From NCBI GenBank assembly GCA_958496175.1, contig OY292274.1, positions 9,052,001 to 9,116,000 on the forward strand: a stretch of DNA of 64,000 bases, written 5' to 3'. How positions within the stretch are numbered: position 1 is the stretch's first letter; the number at the start of each line of letters is the position of its first letter. Source of the stretch: Sisyra terminalis (lineage: Eukaryota; Arthropoda; Insecta; Neuroptera; Sisyridae). Below, piece after piece: positions 1-10,502 of the stretch. The translations under genes and the position numbers were made by a program. Below the pieces are notes generated by a model. It saw nothing but the letters and a program-made list of their open reading frames with translations, made no database searches and was not told the DNA's origin.

Positions 1-661
1 AAACAATCAATCCCAGTCAAAAATTGTCGATGAGGATACTGATGTTAACAGCAGCTTGGAACAAATGGGAAACAAAGAGTATACCACTAGACGACAGGTT
101 AAAAAAAAGATAAAATCCAAATAAAAAAAAAAAGAAAACGAAACTTCTGGGGAAGAGGATTGGGGCACAATCAAAAGTGGTCTATTTCAATCTCAACTCA
201 ATCTCCCACTAAACATTGACCAGATAAGGAATATCATGGAAAATGCCCGCAGCAACCAAGACCTAAACAATTTGGCCCTGGATTACGCCACAAGCGTAGA
301 ACACCTCATCAGCACATTTCAACTACTCCACCCAAAAATGAACCCAAGTTTAAAAAACAGATGCACTCGGCTAATCAAAAGACTGCAAGAACACGAAACC
401 CAAAACTTAACAACCTTACTCTTATAAACAAACCGCTTATCTGGTACTCTCCATAAATTCATACCAACAAAAAATTTTATCGGAGTATATTCAATTCAAA
501 TATATTCAATGACTAGGATAATATATTTAATCTGTTTAAATCTATTTAAGTCTGTTTTAATACTTTTTATGTTAAAGATGAATGTAAAATTGTAAAAGCT
601 ATCAAATTTTAGTCGCTAATGACCAAGCTGTTGAAGCGACTTAAAATAAATAAATAAAAAA
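1..661 (+). mobile_element. Non-LTR retrotransposon remnant, 3' part
   Basis: A gag-like reading frame (2-427) is followed by about 180 bases of AT-rich 3' untranslated sequence, a small perfect hairpin (AGTCGCT at 611-617 with AGCGACT at 635-641) and an A-rich TAAA-type tail ending near 661. A hairpin just before a simple A-rich tail is the usual 3' end of Jockey/I-type insect non-LTR elements. No reverse transcriptase lies between the frame and the tail, so the copy is either internally deleted or belongs to a short non-autonomous family. The 5' end lies outside the window. Confidence 0.6.
2..427 (+). pseudogene. Gag-like ORF1 C-terminal part with one in-frame stop
   Basis: One frame stays open from the window edge to TAA at 425-427 apart from a single TAA at 122-124. 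A lysine-rich run (RRQVKKKIKSK and KKKKKE) brackets that stop, and an acidic patch (SGEEDW) follows it. The rest is a polar, probably helical segment containing LFQSQLNLPLNIDQIRNIME and FQLLHPKMN, ending in TLLL. I see no zinc knuckle. The position directly before a non-LTR 3' end suggests ORF1 of that element. The protein family itself I do not recognise with certainty, so this is inference from context. Confidence 0.45.
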
Positions 662-1550
662 AATCAACTGCATTATTTTTGTCGCAGAAAAACAGACAAT
701 CATATGTTAAGAAACTGACAAGGCCGATACTAGCAGTAGGGGAGACCGGGTACAAAAGTAACAATGTGTACTTTTACCTTGATTTCTGGCTGGGTGTTAT
801 TATTGCCATTAAATGAATATAACCACATATAAATTTAGTTTATGTTCTTCACAATAGTATGGGATCATGGTGTGGAATGGGGTACCGGGGCGGAATGGAA
901 AATGGAATTAGCGCTTGTTATAAGTGACAAAAACGCGTAAAAATCATACTCAATGTTCAATTAACTGTGCTGCGTTATAAAAAGTGGCTATCGTCAGTCA
1001 AGAGAGCAGTTGTTTTTATTTTTATCAAAAGCCGAAATAAACGTTTCCGAATTCTAATTTTTTGCAAAGTAACATTAAATTAATTATCCTATGTTTTATT
1101 TTTTGTCCGAATATTAATATGGCATGTTTAATAAAACATACTTTTGACTAACTGAAAGCCTAGTGATAATTCAAACATAACTAATATATCCTGCCATAAT
1201 AGTCGTGCTTCTGTGAAAAGTGCTTTGGGGCACAATGGGTGGGGTGGAATGGGATATACCATTCAGATAGTATTTCCCATTCAGATAGACATTTATATTT
1301 TATCAGTAGATAGTGCGTACCTATATAAGGAAATCTAGCCGATAGTCCATATATAAGAAAGGTCGGAAGATGCAGAGGTAATTTGTTTATATTGTCAGGA
1401 TTTATACTCCAAATCTAATGAAAGCTAGTTTTCCTTCAGTATTTGTTAAAAATGGTCACATTTGGCATGTGTTGGGCTAAACACGATGATGACAGTGTTT
1501 TCATCTGCGAACTAAGCCAATAACAAGTATCCTATTGGGCCCCAGGCTCA

Positions 1551-1589
1551 TTTCCCATTGTGCCCCAGAGGGTGGGGCAGAATGGGAAA
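1551..1589. repeat. GC-rich hairpin, TTTCCCATT / AATGGGAAA
   Basis: TTTCCCATT-gt-GCCCCA faces TGGGGC-ag-AATGGGAAA across a 5-base loop, so almost the whole 39 bases pairs. The arm sequence resembles the G-rich blocks elsewhere in the surrounding element, as if two terminal-type sequences had joined head to head. Confidence 0.7.
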
Positions 1590-1850
1590 TTTCCATTTAT
1601 TTTTGAAACCTTAATTTTTAATATCAATTTTAGAAATTATTATTTTAAATCAATAAAACCTTTTTTTATATGTAAAGAATGAATTAAATAAATATATCAA
1701 TTACAAAACAATGGGATCGTTTCTTTAAATTTCTCGTAAATTGTAATTAAGACTTAGGTACCCCGTTTTTCCCCAGGTTCCCCTAACTTGATTTATTAAA
1801 TTATGATGTGTTTTTTATGAATAACATAGAATTAAAAAAAATTGTCAGTT

Positions 1851-1885
1851 GTTACTTTCGACCACGTAGGCGGGTCGAAAGTAAC
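1851..1885. repeat. Perfect 13-bp hairpin GTTACTTTCGACC
   Basis: GTTACTTTCGACC (1851-1863) pairs perfectly with GGTCGAAAGTAAC (1873-1885) around a 9-base loop. The arm is a variant of the element's own terminal repeat (GGGTACAAAAGTAAC), so this may be an internal pair of terminus-like sites. Confidence 0.7.
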
Positions 1886-2312
1886 AAGACTGCTAAGGGT
1901 TGCTAATGACAACATAGTACAAATTAAATCAACAAATTACTTATTTAAAGACTTTGTATTAATGATATAAACCAAATTCAGCATTTGAAATACTCAAAAA
2001 ATAAATATTTTAAGGAAATGAATCAATAGAATGCCGCGACAACGCATAAGAACTACTGCATGAAGAACTACCGACACGGAAATGTATCGAAAACCATTCT
2101 ATTGAAGAAGATATCCATAAAAATATGATGTTAGTAATAAAATCATTACCAGGACAAAAGTAACATATACCTTTTGTACTCTAGGGGGCTATGTTACTTT
2201 TGTACCCATTCTCATTTTCGAATCGCTTTTTTTTTTAAAAAAAAAAAAGAACTTTAAAAATATTTAGTCAACGTTCATAATGACGAAATTCCTGTAAAAA
2301 AGGTTTCCTAGA

Positions 2313-3880
2313 GGGTCAGTCCAATTCAGTCGGTCCAGCACTGGTCGTTTGCCTATTTTTTTTTAATTCTGAAATTTTTTTTGCTGTCACCCCAACATGT
2401 TGGTAGTTCAAATTCATCATTATTTTAATTTTATTGTTTTTAGTTTTCCGGTGGTGGCCATATTAGTTTTACTAGGCGCAGACATTTTCGCACTTTTAAC
2501 GGTTTGCGGTAACTTGATTATCTCAGGCCCTTTTAGTCCTATCAAAATGAAACTAAAAGCAGTGGGTTCATAAAAATATAAGCTATAAGGTTGTAATAAG
2601 ACGTTTTCATCTAAATGTAATTCTAAGGGGTGAAATTTCAGCCTAAATTTTTAGCTCTCATTTGTAAAAACTCCAATTTTCACGGAAAGATTGCGAAGGA
2701 AGGGAAAGAGTCTACACGTTAAAACTTTTTTTTACACACTATTAGGTACTAGTTGTATTCAAAAACAAAATTTGAAGTCTGAGACTTAAAGTCTTTTTAA
2801 AATAAAAAATAACAAACTTGGGAAATTTTCAAAATTTTCAATTTTCTGAGCTCAATATTTCTGATGGGGGACCAGATAAAAATCTGAAATATCACCTTAT
2901 TATAGTATTGTATGATGGTATTAAGCACCTAAAATTTAAAGTTTGAGATTTAACTAGGAGCAGAGGTATTGAAAGCACAAAATGTCAAAATAATGTATAT
3001 TTCAGTAGGTGAATATAATGTATTTGACCATTTAATATGTAACATATACTTAGCAAAAAGGGTATTTTACACAAAACAACATATACTCTGGGCTAATTGT
3101 TATTCATATCTTAAATTTAAAACATATACTTCTTTCTGACAGCTAATAATGTATGTACTTACCCATAGTCATCAATTAATCTTGGTGTTCGACAAAAAGC
3201 TGAGAGATCTCATCACATAGTTAAATAACTTCACATACAATTTTGTTTTGAACAATCGTATATAATGTTTAATTTACTTTTGTGTATATTAAATTATTTT
3301 TTCCAAAAAAAAATTGACACAATTTTTTATTGATCTATTGTGCTAAGACGAGCAAATTAATCCAATTTCCAAATTTTGTTTGGCAAATTAGAAGTCTCAG
3401 ACTTCAAATTTTGTTTTTGAATATAACTAGTACCTAATGGTTTGTAAAAAAAAAAAAAATTTCAACGTGTAGACTTATTCTTTTCCTTCGCAATCTTTCC
3501 GTGAAATTTGGAGTTTTTACAAATGAGAGCTAAAAATTTAGGCTGAAATTTCATCCCTTAGAATTACATTTAGGTGAAAACGTCTTGTTACAACCTTATA
3601 GCTTATATTTTCATGAATTCACTGCTTTTAATTTCATTTTGATAGGACAAATAAGGCCTGAGATAATCAAGGTTTCCGCAAACCCTTAAAAGTGCGAAAA
3701 TGTCTGCGCCTAGTAAAACTAATATGGCCACCACCGGAAAAATAAAAACAATAAAATTAAAATAATGATGAATTTGAACTACCACCATGTTGGGGTGATA
3801 GCACCCAAAAAAATATATATTTTTTAAATGGTTGAGCAACCATTTCATTTATTTTTTGACCACTATATTTGGACTGACCC
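2313..3880. mobile_element. Foldback element with GGGTCAGTCC ends and TAGA duplication
   Basis: The ends are GGGTCAGTCC (2313-2322) and GGACTGACCC (3871-3880), flanked on both sides by TAGA (2309-2312 and 3881-3884), which fits a 4-bp target duplication. Inside, a long inverted repeat pairs roughly 2386-2790 with 3385-3805 at about 90% by eye. The centre (about 2800-3380) is AT-rich and non-coding. The 81-codon frame on the minus strand at 3603-3848 falls in the right arm and is not a gene. No transposase is present, so the copy is non-autonomous. Confidence 0.75.
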
Positions 3881-3884
3881 TAGA

Positions 3885-4793
3885 GCTTTCCGGAAGTAAA
3901 AACAAGTTTCAAGTTGTTGTTGAGAAGTTTTTAATGACCATAAAATAATATGCAAAACATTTCAAATCGACGTATTTGTACGATTGAGATATGAATTTTA
4001 TTCAAGTTTACTATATAAAGCCATCAATCAACCTCTTTATTCCATCTTTAGAAGACGATTTAAATTTTTATATTTAAATGGGACCATATTCAATATATAA
4101 TCATGTCAATAAATAAATAAAAAATGTGAAAAACGGATTACACTATGGAAAAATTCCGGCTGATTAACTAACAAAAACATAATATATCTCTTGAACTGAG
4201 ACTTTTAATTTCTTTTCGTTGGTTAAAAAATAAAATGAGTTTCGATTTTTCCGAAGGGGGGTGGCACATTAAGTCTTTGCACAAGAGCGGCCGATACCTT
4301 AAGATCGACCCTAGAAACCGATACATAATTACGGGTAATTTCGTGTTAATTATCCAATTTTTTTCAAGGATTATTTTATTAAATTAATATTTTTCTTTAA
4401 AAAAAAAGATTTTTTTCCATTAGCAAAACCTTAAAAATGAAATAAAATTTAATTTGCTACACCAAAGTAAAACGATAATTCTTAGGTTAAAAATTAAAGT
4501 AAAAAGTTTCTTATGATAGACTAGGACGGTGCGTTTAACATTCTTCGTCTAATCTAGAATTTAGAGCGACTTACAAAGACAGTTCATCTTGAGGGCAAAC
4601 CATCCCCTAATAGCTTTGAACGAGTAACTTCAAAACCAAACCTACGTTTGAGGAAATAGTTGAAATGGCCAAAGAGGAAATTATTTTCAACTTAAAAACA
4701 CCTTTAAAACGCAAAACAAAATTTAACTTCCATAAATCATTGCTGTGTTCTTCGGAAAAGTTTCCGTTCCTTTTCTAAATTACAATTTCAATA
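3885..4793. other. Unassigned AT-rich sequence
   Basis: No gene seen. A block at 4250-4320 (CGGCCGATACC ... GACCCTAGAAACC) is GC-richer than its surroundings and faintly mirrors GGTTTCCTAGAGGGTC at 2302-2317, so it could be an outer end of an older palindrome. This is not firm. Confidence 0.3.
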
Positions 4794-5105
4794 TTATTCA
4801 TCATCTCTCGTATAAATAAATATTCTGCCAGTTTTTGCAAAAGTGGCAAAGTTTTCAGGAAATATTTTCCTCCAAACTTTAAATGGTAATATAAGTGAGG
4901 AAATTACTTGAGTGGAACAAGAATTATTGAAAATGTTATCAAGCATTTGAGAAAATGGAGCCTTACATTTATTTGACGCACACGCTGAAACATTTCTAGA
5001 TAAGAAGTTGACATGAAAGTATGCTAATTTATATCTTTTACTTCCAATTTCAAGATTATGAACTGATAGTGAATGCTCTGTTTTAAAAACTATCTGAAGA
5101 TACAT
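4794..5105 (-). CDS. 103-codon open frame of unknown nature
   Basis: The frame encodes a mixed, rather protein-like sequence with no low-complexity run. It has three cysteines in the middle (SACASNKCKAP and NNSCST) and a hydrophobic-basic stretch (LILPFKVWRKIFP) followed by FATFAKTGRIF and an acidic end (RDDE). On this strand the bases before codon 6 read TATATGTATCTTCAG, which could be a splice acceptor, so the piece might be an exon rather than a complete gene. I do not recognise a family. It lies between a foldback element and a Helitron fragment, so a transposon origin is equally possible. Confidence 0.25.
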   Translation of the reverse strand: MYLQIVFKTEHSLSVHNLEIGSKRYKLAYFHVNFLSRNVSACASNKCKAPFSQMLDNIFNNSCSTQVISSLILPFKVWRKIFPENFATFAKTGRIFIYTRDDE

Positions 5106-5194
5106 ATATATAAAATTCTTCCGTCTATCTGTACATTTTAATTATTAGCCCTCTTTTAGGATAAATATTTGCCTCAAGATGATCTTATTCCAAA
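5106..5194 (+). mobile_element. 5'-end fragment of a Helitron-like repeat
   Basis: TATATAAAATTCTTCCGTC and the following bases match the 5' ends of the full copies at 12561 and 44208. The next element (5195-6610) interrupts this fragment within CCAAA/TTT, an insertion between A and T. Confidence 0.6.
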
Positions 5195-6610
5195 CTAGCT
5201 GATCCCCGCGACTTCGTCTGCGTAACGTAGGAGTAGATTATTTTTTCTTTTTAAATTTGCTGTTTGTAGTGGTATATGAAAATTTTATTTTTTTTATTTG
5301 TTTTAGGAAAAATATAATCATACTTAAAAGCACTATTTCCTCAATTTTAAAAAGACACATTTAATAAACTGTTACTTAGAAGAAAATATTTGTATGCAAT
5401 GATCAATTAATTTCCAAAAAAATATTTATAAATATCTAACAAGATTATGTTCAATTGCGTATACCTACCGTGAATCAAATAATCCATAAATCAATCAGTA
5501 TCTATGCATAAAAAAAAAATCGCCAAGTTCAATAAAGTCGGTCTTAATTATGACTTATAACAGTAAAAAGTTATCAAAACACCCGCATCAAAATAAAGTG
5601 TCTAAATTTAGAATATTAGTAGAAATCCCATTTCATTGTTTCGACTCCCGAATAACCCTTTTTCTCAAAACTATTTCACTACTGCAATGTACAAAATGAC
5701 CGCGAAATTAAAATTTGTTCAATTGCACGAAACCCAGTTCCTTCATAATCAAGTAAAACCATTGTGTATCTATGCACTTATAATTAAAATATCTGAGTTT
5801 CAACTATATAATTAAACCATTTAGTTCGCCGAATTTCTCGCTTCTCAATATTCGCTCACTAATGTATTTATTTGTGAATACGTATTTCGGATTTTCAGGT
5901 TTACTTTAATATTAAATAGTTTAATATTCAATACACTATTTTATATATGTACTGTTTTAAAAACGTATTTAATTTAAGTTTTATTTCTACTATTATTAAT
6001 TATTATTATTACTATTACTATTTTTTTTTTTCGTTAATATTTCCTTGTTGAGCAACTCTAAGAGTCTATTTACAACAATTTTGTAATAAACTAAAAATAA
6101 AAAAAAAGACTTTACTGTAAGATTCGAACCCATGTCTTCGTAATTAGGAGGATCATAATGTCAGATACGTAAATAGGCAATTTTAGGCGTTCAAATAGGC
6201 AATTTTCTAAAATTTAAATTGAATTTACTGTGCTTTTTATCAGTTCAACTAAAAATATTTTTACAGATTATTTTCTAACTTTTAATTATGTTTCCAATGA
6301 TATATAACTCACCTGTCTAACGTAAAAATTTCTGTTTTCATTCCTAGGGAATACCTTTTTTTATTATTTCTAAGGAATGATAAGTAACCTAATGTGATTG
6401 GAAAATTGTGTTGTATCTTAATACTAAATTTGATTAAATTCGGTTGTTCCGTTCTTTAGTTAAATCGGGACATACATACAGACAGACAGACAAAAAATTT
6501 TAAAATATTAAATTTGGAATAAGGGCCTCTTGAAACAAATATTTACCCTAAAATTGGGTTCAAAATCGAAATGTATAGACAGACGTAAGAATTTTATATA
6601 TTAGTATAGA
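5195..6610 (-). mobile_element. Helitron-like element, 1.4 kb, minus strand
   Basis: Read on the minus strand it begins TCTATACTAATATATAAAAT at 6610 and ends GCGGGGATCAGCTAG at 5195. The base before TC is A and the base after CTAG is T. A 5' TC, a 3' CTRR and A/T insertion without duplication are the signature of Helitrons. It encodes no Rep-helicase, so it is non-autonomous. It carries a tRNA-like segment (6109-6185). The short poly-purine and GACAGACAGACA tracts near 6480 are shared with the other copies. Confidence 0.75.
6109..6185 (-). repeat. tRNA-like segment within Helitron copy
   Basis: The B-box-like GGGTTCGAATCT (reverse complement of 6120-6131) sits at the same place as in the copies at 13.03 and 44.67 kb. 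This is the most diverged of the three, and its A box is not recognisable. Confidence 0.45.
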
Positions 6611-8134
6611 TTTATATATGGGCGAAGGTGTAAAACCTTATTTTTTTCAAATATTAATATTACATATATTAATCTCATTATAATGTTTCATTAATAATAT
6701 TCTTAATTTAGTATGATTTTAATCAAATTTATTAAGTTATTATTTTTAATTAATATTTTTTTTATTTGCTTTACTTAAACTTGGAATATAGGTTATTTTG
6801 AACAATAAATTTATTTTTTTATTTCACATAACAAAAAAAAATATGAAAGCAAATAAAAGTCAATATGAATAAAATCTTTGCCACTGTTATAAAAGTAAGG
6901 CAGTATTTTTAAAATTGAACTTTGTAGTTCTTACAAAACTTTGTGAACATTACTCATTAAATAGTTATAATATACCTACCTTCGAAACAGTGATTATAAT
7001 ATGGATTAATGAGAAGCAAACGTATTCCGTCTACATTCATCGTCAACAGTATATGAAATGGTTTTAGAGCGCTATCTATATAGAAAGGGGTACTTTTATT
7101 CACATATCTCTTCTTTAACATACTTCTCACTATGTTCAACTTTTACAACAAAGTTGATAACTCGTTTAACCCATTTATATGATATAATTTTAATAAAACT
7201 ATGAGTACTTTAGCTACGCCACATTACAATATGTAAATTTTTTTAACTTAATTACATCATACTATAATCTAAAACAATATTTATGTTCCACTTTTATAGT
7301 TCAATTAAGATATGTAATATGACTGGATAATGAAGAAACATATTTTTTTTTATATTCATACACATGGATAAAATAATAGTAATTTTCTGCCTCACTTTTG
7401 ATACTAGTTTCGATGATTTAAGCCGTAGAAAAACTTAAAAAATTAAAGATACAAATCTTTGTCTAGAGTCTAGACTTTTTTTTTATTATTTTCATTTACT
7501 TTGTGTAGAGATATTGCAATTTTTATGAGGTTGGCATTTTTTGTTTCTCGATTTGCTTAATGTAAATTCACTTAATGGTACATTTTTATTTTTCTAGCTT
7601 TTCGATCAAAATTCTATTTTAAGAATTCAGTTTAACTAAAAGCTAAAATCAATTTTCTTCACTTACTGTCCTCTTAGTCTCCTTTTATAGACATATAAAG
7701 TAATACATATTTTGATGTGCTTGAAAGTTTTACTTCATTAAACTTTTATCGAAAATTCATCGCAAAAAATGCTCTGGAGCGTTGAACAATATCTACAATG
7801 ATCCAGATTGATTCAAAAAAATTAGATCTAGTTATGGAAGCTATGACAATGGTTATATTTAGATATTTTCATGATCTATGATTTGTCGATTTTGTCTTCG
7901 TCTAGATTAGCAGAAAGCAGAATATCTATTAGATCATCTGGAAAATTATGAATAAAATCCGTTTTCAAATAAGTTAGGCTTGGAAAATCACTATCAATAA
8001 GTCCAAATCAGTCCAAGTGACCTTCACTCTCAGGAAATTTAAGAGTTATTAACTTTTAAATATGGAAATTTAAACTGAAAGCTATATTAGTACACCAGCA
8101 TAGTAACAATTAGTATACCATTTTTTTATATTAC
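6611..8134. other. Unassigned AT-rich sequence
   Basis: About 1.5 kb at high A+T. The only frame of note (minus, 6957-7139) is short and looks like chance. Nothing recognised. Confidence 0.4.
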
Positions 8135-9290
8135 ACTAGTAGTTGCCCGTTGCATTCACGACTAAAGGTTTTATCTCAATAAAATGTTTAATATGAGATA
8201 ATGTAGAGTTAATCAACAATCGAAATTTTAAATTTAATAATCAAAGTGTTAATATAAGAAAAAATTTATCTAAAATTATATTAAGAAATATGTAAAATAT
8301 AAGTGTTATTTAAATATCATTTTAAAAACAACATTTTAAATAACGTCATTTCAATAAACTAGTATGAAAGTTTAATACTTATGTAGTACTTATACCAAAT
8401 AGGCGATTTTAAATTTTGGTTCGTTTTTCAACAATCAAACTTTTTAAAATTTATTTTTTTATGAACCAATTGTTGTGATCTGGACTAATTATATATTCGG
8501 CTGAAAAGCATTAAGGTAGTATTTTTTTGCTATATATTTCACTGTCAATTCAAATATAAAATCTTCGATACTAACTTTTTTTCGGTATTTAGAACAATTT
8601 GAAAACCAATTATTGTTATTGAAAATAAATAAAATATTCGAATTTACTTCCACGCTTTCCACCTATTTCCAACAATTTTGTATAAACAACGTCCAAATGT
8701 GCGAAATCGAATAGCTTTTTAGTCATGTTAACTAACATTAAAAGGGCATTATTTTTTTTCGTTTTATGGTACATTGCATTTTCAAATAAAAGTGCACATT
8801 TGTGTCGATGAAATTTGGAAAGAGTTTTCCTTATACGATGCAGATATATATTAACAAAGGGTCTTAGAAAATTCTACCCCTAAAAGAGTGAAAAACGGTA
8901 GCAAAGTTTATAAGGGATAACGTTTAATAAACAATCGAAATTTCAAATTTAATAATTAATCAATGTCCGTTAAAAGTGAAACGTTATTACTGCTTAATAT
9001 AAAAAAAAGTTGATTTATTATTAGAAACAAAAACATAGGGTATGCTTAAAAATTTAAACTCTGATAAGTAGATATATCTGAAAAGGTTAAGTTAAGTTTA
9101 TAAGTGAGCATTATATTTTTTGGCTTTCACATATTGTAAATCTGAAACCCGAAATACGTATTCACAAATAAATACATTAGTGAGTGAGTACCCTTACCAA
9201 CGTTTTGAATGCGTAAGTGGGGATAACAGAGCGCATGCGCATAGCCCATTCTGCACGGACGCACGGCAAGGTAGCCAATTTATATATTTG
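8135..9290 (-). mobile_element. Helitron-like element, subfamily with GTTGCCCGTTGCATTC end
   Basis: The copy starts CTAGTAGTTGCCCGTTGCAT and runs to GGTAGCCAATTTATAT. It matches 51277-52480 over its full length in the same orientation. Its interior (AATCGAAATTTCAAATTTAAT, GAAACGTTATTACTGCT, CACATATTGTAAA) is shared with the main Helitron-like family, but both ends differ. The last 100 bases (GAGCGCATGCGCAT ... CACGGACGCACGG) are much more GC-rich than the rest. No coding capacity. Confidence 0.6.
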
Positions 9291-9329
9291 ATTTGACCAT
9301 ACTTAGTTACAATTGACCATTGTTGCTTT

Positions 9330-10179
9330 TTGAAATTTGTAAATCGTATATTACTCTTTAAAAATTTCTGGGTTCAAATACAAATCGAAAGTAACGACTC
9401 CCAAAAAAATAACAGTCGCGGTTCCCCAAGGTTGCGTACTGGGACCTCTGTTGTATTCCCTTTACACAGCCGATATGTCAAATACAACAGATGCATTAGT
9501 GGCAATATTTGCTGATGCCACAGCCATCGTAACCGCAGCAGATGAACCCAATGAAGCTTCGTTAAAGCTCCAAAATAACCTGACCAAACTAGAAAAATGA
9601 GCAAAAAAGTAGAAAATAAAAAAAAACAACGCAAAATCTACACACATAATGTTTACACTGCGCAGAAATATATGTCCACCGGTTACAATGGAAGGCATAG
9701 AACTACCGCAAAAAAGCACTTAGATCAAAAACTTACATGAGTTGTGCAAATCAAAGAAAACTCGAGAACATTTGAATAAAAAATACAAAAAAATGTACTG
9801 GCTAATGGCATCTAATGCACCATTATCAGCAGAAAACAAACTTCTTCTGTATAAGGTCATCCTCAAGCCCATATGGACATATGGAATACAGTTGTGGGGT
9901 ACTGCATCCAACTCCAACATTGAAATCCTACAAAGATTTCAATCAAGAACCTTACGAGAAATAATCAGTGCTCCTTGGTATGTAAACAATAAAAAATACA
10001 TGAAGATACAGAAATGCCATCTGTAAAGGAGGAAATTCAAAGGTTTAGTAAAAAAATGCCTGAGAAAACTAGACGATCATTCCAACCATCTCGCAATAAA
10101 CTTATTGGACAACAGTGAGATGATAAGAAGGTTACAAAAATGGAATGTAATAGATTTGCCTGATAGATTTTGTAACTAA
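9330..10179 (+). pseudogene. Jockey-clade reverse transcriptase, truncated and frameshifted
   Basis: The pieces occur in the order of a Jockey RT: VPQGCVLGPLLYSLYTADM (RT block 4, near 9420-9480), then ALVAIFADATAIVTAA, where the catalytic FADD box reads FADA, then the thumb region with YKVILKPIWTYGIQLWG and LQRFQSRTLREI (9840-9970), then KLDDHSNHLAINLLD and DLPDRF before the stop at 10177. The frame changes several times (near 9400, 9720 and 10020), with stops at the AKK*KIK segment, so it cannot be active. The endonuclease and the first RT blocks are missing. Family assignment is secure from these motifs. Confidence 0.88.
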
Positions 10180-10502
10180 ACAAATATTCCTATTAACTAT
10201 CTGTTGCCAAATTATTACTTCTTATTATACAGCTTTATTTTTATATATTACTTATATATTAATGTTTCACATTATTAGCATTGATATTGTTATTATTGAC
10301 TATTATTATTATTCTTATTGAAACTGTTGATTGTTTTTATGATTGTTGTTATTGCTTTAAGAATTACTATTATTGTTATTGTTGCTACTGATTGTATTGA
10401 TAATCTACTGCGACTAGTGCTTACATGTGATTGTCTATGAATTGAATGCACTTATTGCAACCCTATGCAGATTGTGCAATTTATTTGAAAATAAAAAAAA
10501 AT
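9330..10502 (+). mobile_element. 5'-truncated Jockey-type non-LTR retrotransposon
   Basis: A decayed reverse-transcriptase C-terminal region (to 10179) is followed by a 3' untranslated region rich in ATTATT/TTGTTATTG repeats, then CTATGCAGATTGTGCAATTTATTTG and an A-rich tail at about 10490. A second copy of this 3' region lies at 58601-60245. Truncation at the 5' side is the normal result of target-primed reverse transcription. Confidence 0.8.

Larger units (their letters stand above)
738..2214. mobile_element. Non-autonomous DNA transposon with GGGTACAAAAGTAAC inverted ends
   Basis: The left end (about 741-763) and the reverse complement of the right end (about 2191-2213) share GAGAnnGGGTACAAAAGTAAC, two mismatches in about 22 bases. 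Nothing coding is visible inside. The interior holds several G-rich blocks of the form GGGGCAnAATGGG (about 888, 1229, 1575; inverted copies near 1551 and 1760) and two hairpins listed separately. Exact termini and target duplication are not clear. I cannot assign a superfamily. Confidence 0.6.

Noticed and set aside
2300..4320. Possible larger element with ends GGTTTCCTAGAGGGTC and GACCCTAGAAACC
   Set aside because: The match is short and gapped, and the cleaner ends with TAGA duplications at 2313 and 3880 explain the structure better.
9374..9920. Minus-strand frames of 66-86 codons
   Set aside because: Antisense to the Jockey reverse transcriptase remnant.
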